Part shown: positions 61,801 through 64,000 of the stretch, piece by piece
Numbering within the stretch: the stretch's first letter is position 1
Layout of the letters: every line of letters begins with the position of its first letter
NCBI GenBank assembly: GCA_045631205.1
Contig: JAZQUI010000012.1
Location: 62,001-126,000, forward strand
From: HGM04593 sp045631205
GTDB lineage: Bacteria > Bacteroidota > Bacteroidia > Bacteroidales > Bacteroidaceae
Length of the DNA stretch: 64,000 bases
Direction of reading: 5' to 3'
The notes under the pieces: model-generated
Database searches by the model: none
Seen by the model: the letters and a program-made list of their open reading frames with translations, nothing else
Told to the model about the DNA's origin: nothing
Translations under genes and position numbers: made by a program

Positions 61801-63260
61801 TGGTAACTTTGTCCGCCATATGTGAATTCGTAGGCTACGGCAAGTACCTCGTCGGCACGCAAAGCGGTTTTCAGCGAGATGAAACCCAGGTTCTTATTGA
61901 ATGTATATTCCGACGATGAAAGTAGGCGTGCACTTGATAGTTTTTCGTAATCTTGTCCTCCATATATGTTATTGTTGCCGTTGAGCAGGGTGTTCACCTG
62001 GTCAATGTCGCGTATGCCTGCGTATGTGCTGTTAAGTTCGGCATACAGGTTGTTGGCGTTATTCTGCGGCAACTCGTTAGCCCCTTGTGCCACCCAATTG
62101 TCGTTCTTGATGTGTTTATGCTCGGCAAGGTCGGCAAAAGCTATAATGTTACGCGGGTTGTTGTAGTCGCCTCTCTTGTTTGTCACCCAAACCTCGATGC
62201 GGTTGATGGTTACGCCCGAAAGGATAGTCGGGAGTTGCGACATGGAACGGTCGTAGTTGTCGCGGAAATAGTGTGCAAGGAAGAAGTGCTTGTTTTCATC
62301 GTACTCTGTGATTTCAATTTCGTAGGTCGATAACTGTGTTCCCCCCTTTGAACTTACAACTGTGCTGTTCGATGTCTTTTGCGACACGACCGTTTGCAGG
62401 AACAACTTGCCAAATTGCATATCGGCTCTAATACCGAACAGTGATGAGGCTCCTTTGATGAGGCTCGAGTTTGTGGGGAATGTGACGTTACCTGCTTCAA
62501 GGAGTTTTATTACCTCGTCCTCTTTTCCTTCGTATTTCAGGTTTATTTTTTTTGCGTCGTAGCTGAATGTGGCTTCTGTGTTATAGTTGAAGTCCATATT
62601 CATTTTGTCGCCCACTGAACCTTTTACGTTAAGGTTTATTTTCTCGTCAAAGTCAAAGGTGTTGGTCTTGCGGTTGCGCTCCGTGAGTGATGGGTTGTCA
62701 ATCTCCTGCATGGAAAAACCCATTTTTATCTCGGCATTACCCTGTGTTTTTATTCTCACTCCTCCCGGGCCGAAAATCTTTTCGGCGGGGCCAAGGTCAA
62801 AGTGCATGTCGGTGAAGTCGAATTTGCTCTTACCCTCGGCTTCGGCCCACTCTGCATCTATCTTTTTCCTGAAATAGTTCTGCATTGCACGGTCGGTGCG
62901 CCATTTTGCATATTCCTGGGGAGTAAGCAGAATGGGAGTGGTGAGCAGGTTTCCTTCGCCCAGACGTGTACCAATGGAGTATGTGTTCTCCTTCTCGTTG
63001 TAGATGGTGTCGGTCTTGATGTTCGCAGGGGTACGGAGATTCAGTGGTTGCTGCTTTGTGTCCTCGATATTTTCGGGCACTAATTGTGAAACGGGGTATA
63101 TGGGTTTGAGTGTGTCCTTGGCCTCTTTTGCGGCTTTGCGTCGTGCGTCGCGTTGTGCTTTTGCCTCCTCGCGTGAAAAGCGTGTGTCATCGTTCTGCGC
63201 AACCGAGATACCATAGGTTGTGCAGAGAAGCAAAATGAGCAATAACACACGTCTTTTCAT
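55818..63260 (-). CDS. sprA: SprA, outer-membrane translocon of the type IX secretion system
   Basis: A 2480-residue protein with signal peptide MKRRVLLLILLLCTTYGISVAQ and a strongly charged start to the mature part (EEAKAQRDARRKAAKEAKD). SprA family landmarks include KFDFTDMHFDLGPAEKIFGPGGVRIKTQGNAEIKMGF, LFGIRADMQFGKLFLQTVVSQK and ASYIDDFENTENGIDIKSPTSW, noted as separate blocks near residues 150, 270 and 830. Many beta-strands with alternating residues extend to the end (GISMRFSLNK), as expected of a 36-strand barrel. SprA exports T9SS cargo through the outer membrane and is needed for gliding in other Bacteroidota. A lysine-rich segment lies near 1890-1920. It follows ruvA by 13 bases. 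Confidence 0.95.
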   Translation of the reverse strand: MKRRVLLLILLLCTTYGISVAQNDDTRFSREEAKAQRDARRKAAKEAKDTLKPIYPVSQLVPENIEDTKQQPLNLRTPANIKTDTIYNEKENTYSIGTRLGEGNLLTTPILLTPQEYAKWRTDRAMQNYFRKKIDAEWAEAEGKSKFDFTDMHFDLGPAEKIFGPGGVRIKTQGNAEIKMGFSMQEIDNPSLTERNRKTNTFDFDEKINLNVKGSVGDKMNMDFNYNTEATFSYDAKKINLKYEGKEDEVIKLLEAGNVTFPTNSSLIKGASSLFGIRADMQFGKLFLQTVVSQKTSNSTVVSSKGGTQLSTYEIEITEYDENKHFFLAHYFRDNYDRSMSQLPTILSGVTINRIEVWVTNKRGDYNNPRNIIAFADLAEHKHIKNDNWVAQGANELPQNNANNLYAELNSTYAGIRDIDQVNTLLNGNNNIYGGQDYEKLSSARLLSSSEYTFNKNLGFISLKTALRADEVLAVAYEFTYGGQSYQVGEFSSDVQESKTTLFLKLIKPNSGSPDNACWNLMMKNVYSLGARGVKSNEFKLDVYYASDSLGTNITYLPEAGLKDKTILQLMNLDRLDSNNTKANPNGIFDFVEGYTINSSAGLVFFPSVEPFGNYLKNKINNDAIAEKYIFQELYDSTKTVAKQLAEKDKFYIVGEYTGTSANVINTGATNIPRGSVVVTAGGVTLTENTDYQVDYASGIVTILNQNIIDAGTNVQVSLESNTLFNMQRKTVLGLNWRYDFSNDLNIGGTFMSLTEKPLTTKVNMGSEPLNNRIWGFNLSWKKESQWLTNLIDRLPFINCTAPSSINFNAEFAKLDAGTSSEVQSEASYIDDFENTENGIDIKSPTSWIMSSLPAGMPYSDLTNNILTGYDRALISWYTIDPLFTRHGSSLTPAHIKSDVDQLSNHYVRDVYERELYPNKESTYGESSILSLFNVTYYPNERGPYNLDPDLDYNGKLNNPEKRWGGIMRQLTSSDFESANIQYIEFWMLDPFIYDPTSSGGDLYFNLGEVSEDVLKDGKKFFENGLPAYGNNNGSEETVWGRVPNINSLVYAFDNNADSRSQQDVGLNGLSSAEEASHPAYQNYLNAINGKISKTAYDSIATDPAGDRYHYYRGSDYDAMQKSIIERYKYFNNTEGNSPSSSGETYSSAAKNTPDVEDTNQDFTMDEYENFFQYRISLRPEDMQVGTNYITDKRSVMSSLRNGAIETVDWYKFRIPVDDYEKKFGNIRDFTSIRFIRMYLTSFSKPITLRFATMQLIRGDWRPYMQPIASKNNTAPSLSGDFTMSAVNIEEHGDRKPVNYVLPPGISRVIDPSQPQLRQDNEQALSLQVNNLGSKESRAVYKKSNLDIRQYERIQLFVHAEAPEIDATNLAHNEVSLFIRLGSDYKSNYYEYEVPLQITPHGSYDIYGGGSSSIVWPESNMIDIPLTKLTNIKVNRNALRNNSANGITNTTIYSEYDDSNPKNRISIVGNPTIGEIKVMMIGVRNNTAAPKSAVVWVNEMRLLGFNNKSGWAAQGNLNVKLSDLGSLSAQGRIETAGFGGLEEKLASRRTDDYYRYTVTGTFDLGRFLPAAVKLSLPTYYSFTEEVTSPLYSPFDTDLLLDDVLDSYSGTLRDSIKNISETRSRIRNFSISNARFNIVSPTPMPYDPANFTFSFSYSKTENSGITIDWEDKLNWKASLGYNYTNPLKTIKPFANIKSKSKWLKIFKDWGFNPVPQSLSANTDIVRNYHELQRRDLNAVDGGNEIPLTFSQQFYWNRSFTMKWDPTTNLRTNLNTGTNAEIEEPFLPVNKDRFPNEYAIWKDSVKRSIKDFGRPLSYQQSFSASYNLPLNKIPIFEWITNADANYTATYSWARGNNVGGMNLGNNISNKRNITLKGNFNFEKLYNLVPYLEETNKRFASSKKKSSNSKTKSKTKNVKAKKPKPFTKEVTLAMDSNITLAHNLKSKKLEINARTKNGKTYKLKYKVIDENKILIKTHDTVPVKITIIPKIKEEGEMGTFAKTMQYPTRALMMLRSVSINYTNAYAMNLPGFMPEVGDIFGQNRENGFMSPGLDFAFGLTGDSYLKKAHERNWLLKNDSVSAQATTTAGEDLQVRATLEPIKDLTIDLNASWTRNKSRTIQFMTDGMPYSESGGFSMTTISIGSAFDIGKAGDNYKSSTYDKFIENIETIRQRVEKRYEGSTYPVSSSLAGQPYNPENGAVNKYSADVLIPAFLSAYTGTDASSSSLDLFPNFMRMLPNWKIRYSGLSKLAFFEKYFKSVNIEHGYKSVYAVGSYSTYTTYMEYTNGIGFVNNSATNMPVPSSRFDISSVSINESFSPLFGVDVTTKNNLTLGAKFIKSRVLNLSLTAIQLVETHTEEIAFNLGYKIVNFKLLERLFDGGKKARKKKKDGEEKSTGGSDINLRADFSFKNNSSLCRSIDMGTTQATSGNKSFNYSFTADYAYSKNLTLSLYFDRQKTVPLISSSSYPTTTTDFGISMRFSLNK

Positions 63261-63273
63261 TGGGTTGTTGCTT

Positions 63274-63867
63274 TTAAAGTTCTTTGAGTGCGAGTTTGAT
63301 CACTTGCTCGATAGTGGCGGTGGGGTTGGCTTTCGCAATTCCCTGTACCACTTTTGAAGCTGCCGAACCGGGGAATCCGAGCATAACGAGCGCCGATACA
63401 GCGCCATCAACAACATCGTTGTTTATGGTTACGGCAGCTTGTGCACCGGCTGCATATCCCTCTCCAATTCCGCTGATTTTGTCCTTTAAATCCACAATGA
63501 GACGTTGAGCGGTTTTAAGTCCAATGCCCTTTACGCTCTTTATGGCTCTTTCATCGCCGCAGGCGATTGCATCGCATAATTCATTGACTGTAAATGCCGA
63601 AAGAATGGTGCGTGCCGTGTTGCCGCCAATACCCGATACGGATATAAGCAACAGGAAAAGTTCACGCTCTTGCTTGTTGCTGAAACCGAAAAGCAGATGT
63701 GCATCCTCTCGTATGGCTTCGTGAATGTAAAGCTTTGTCTCTTTTTTGCCTTGAAGGGCACTGTATGTGTTCAGGGTGATGCTTGTCTCGTAACCAACGC
63801 CGCCACACTCAATAATGGCTGTGGCTGGTGTGAGTTCGGCAATTTCCCCTTTGAGGTATTCTATCAT
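63274..63867 (-). CDS. ruvA: Holliday junction branch migration protein RuvA
   Basis: A 197-residue protein with three domains: the OB fold (MIEYLKGEIAELTPATAIIECGGVGYETSI, including the acidic pin region), helix-hairpin-helix motifs (SVSGIGGNTARTIL and VKGIGLKTAQRLIVDLKDKI) and a C-terminal RuvB-binding domain (DGAVSALVMLGFPGSAASKVVQGIA). It forms tetramers that hold Holliday junctions open for RuvB. It is immediately followed by sprA, a neighbour pair often seen in Bacteroidales. The 133 bases upstream to the window end contain no recognisable gene or promoter match. Confidence 0.96.
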   Translation of the reverse strand: MIEYLKGEIAELTPATAIIECGGVGYETSITLNTYSALQGKKETKLYIHEAIREDAHLLFGFSNKQERELFLLLISVSGIGGNTARTILSAFTVNELCDAIACGDERAIKSVKGIGLKTAQRLIVDLKDKISGIGEGYAAGAQAAVTINNDVVDGAVSALVMLGFPGSAASKVVQGIAKANPTATIEQVIKLALKEL

Positions 63868-64000
63868 AGTCTTGTTTTATAATCTTTAATTATACGTGTT
63901 TTTCTCGTTTTTATTGTGTGCGGTCCGTTTTTTTTATTGTGGTTGCCGTTATATTTTAAGCACGTTGTCGCAATATTTTATTATTGCAGGGCGGTGTGTA

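Overview
The window comes from a member of the Bacteroidota, almost certainly order Bacteroidales. Three things point there. Many intergenic regions carry the phylum's promoter pattern (TTTG, a gap of 19-21 bases, TAnnTTTG). The gene content is typical: SprA, a DUF4271-HemD pair, fused KorA, a DUF4369 lipoprotein, RND and TolC efflux parts, and a FucP-type permease. Clear Shine-Dalgarno sites are nearly absent. LuxS, SprA and enzymes with type IX secretion (T9SS)-like tails suggest a host-associated, glycan-foraging anaerobe. I cannot name the genus.

Layout. 1-2213: the end of a dTDP-3-amino-sugar pathway (ketoisomerase end, GNAT acetyltransferase, PLP aminotransferase). 2226-5734: an apparently self-contained operon with its own promoter and terminator: porin, GATE-domain membrane protein, MTA/SAH nucleosidase, LuxS. 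5733-9350: tRNA-Gln, then tatD, yidD, rnpA, hemD, DUF4271 and a LOG-family gene, all on the minus strand. 9492-12216: an AT-rich patch with an SGNH/MBOAT O-acylation pair and a 379-base gene-free stretch of large inverted repeats. 12217-17141: comM, a degenerate thioredoxin-like lipoprotein and typA, divergent from rpsO.

17239-27996: a glycan-degradation locus. A modular GH20 hexosaminidase (1175 aa) is divergent from a 2302-residue protein joining a GH84 N-acetylglucosaminidase, ricin-like units and a complete GH2 beta-galactosidase. Both end in T9SS-like tails, and the T9SS translocon protein SprA is encoded at 55818-63260. 28014-30876: korB and korA. 31063-36506: a tripartite RND efflux operon. 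Its upstream region holds a tandem 74-base hairpin repeat. 36836-40350: operon efp, GT2, radC, DUF59, lpxH.

40371-42822: ackA and pta, preceded by a 38-codon small ORF packed between a consensus promoter and pta. 42891-44228: a GNAT protein and a small lipoprotein. 44303-48173: fur, purA, a YugP-type metalloprotease gene and hisS. 48294-49430: an AraC-type regulator with an AlkD-like DNA repair gene. 49569-54832: a TPR protein, a FucP-type permease, tRNA-Arg, an orphan TolC and the CCA-adding enzyme. 54923-63867: a lipoprotein, then sprA and ruvA. The last 130 bases hold nothing I can identify.

Candidates for something less described are the GH84-GH2 fusion paired with GH20, the pta leader small ORF, the porin/GATE/MTAN/LuxS operon, and the structured AT-rich leader of the MBOAT pair. 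No CRISPR array, phage, transposase or recognisable defence system is present.
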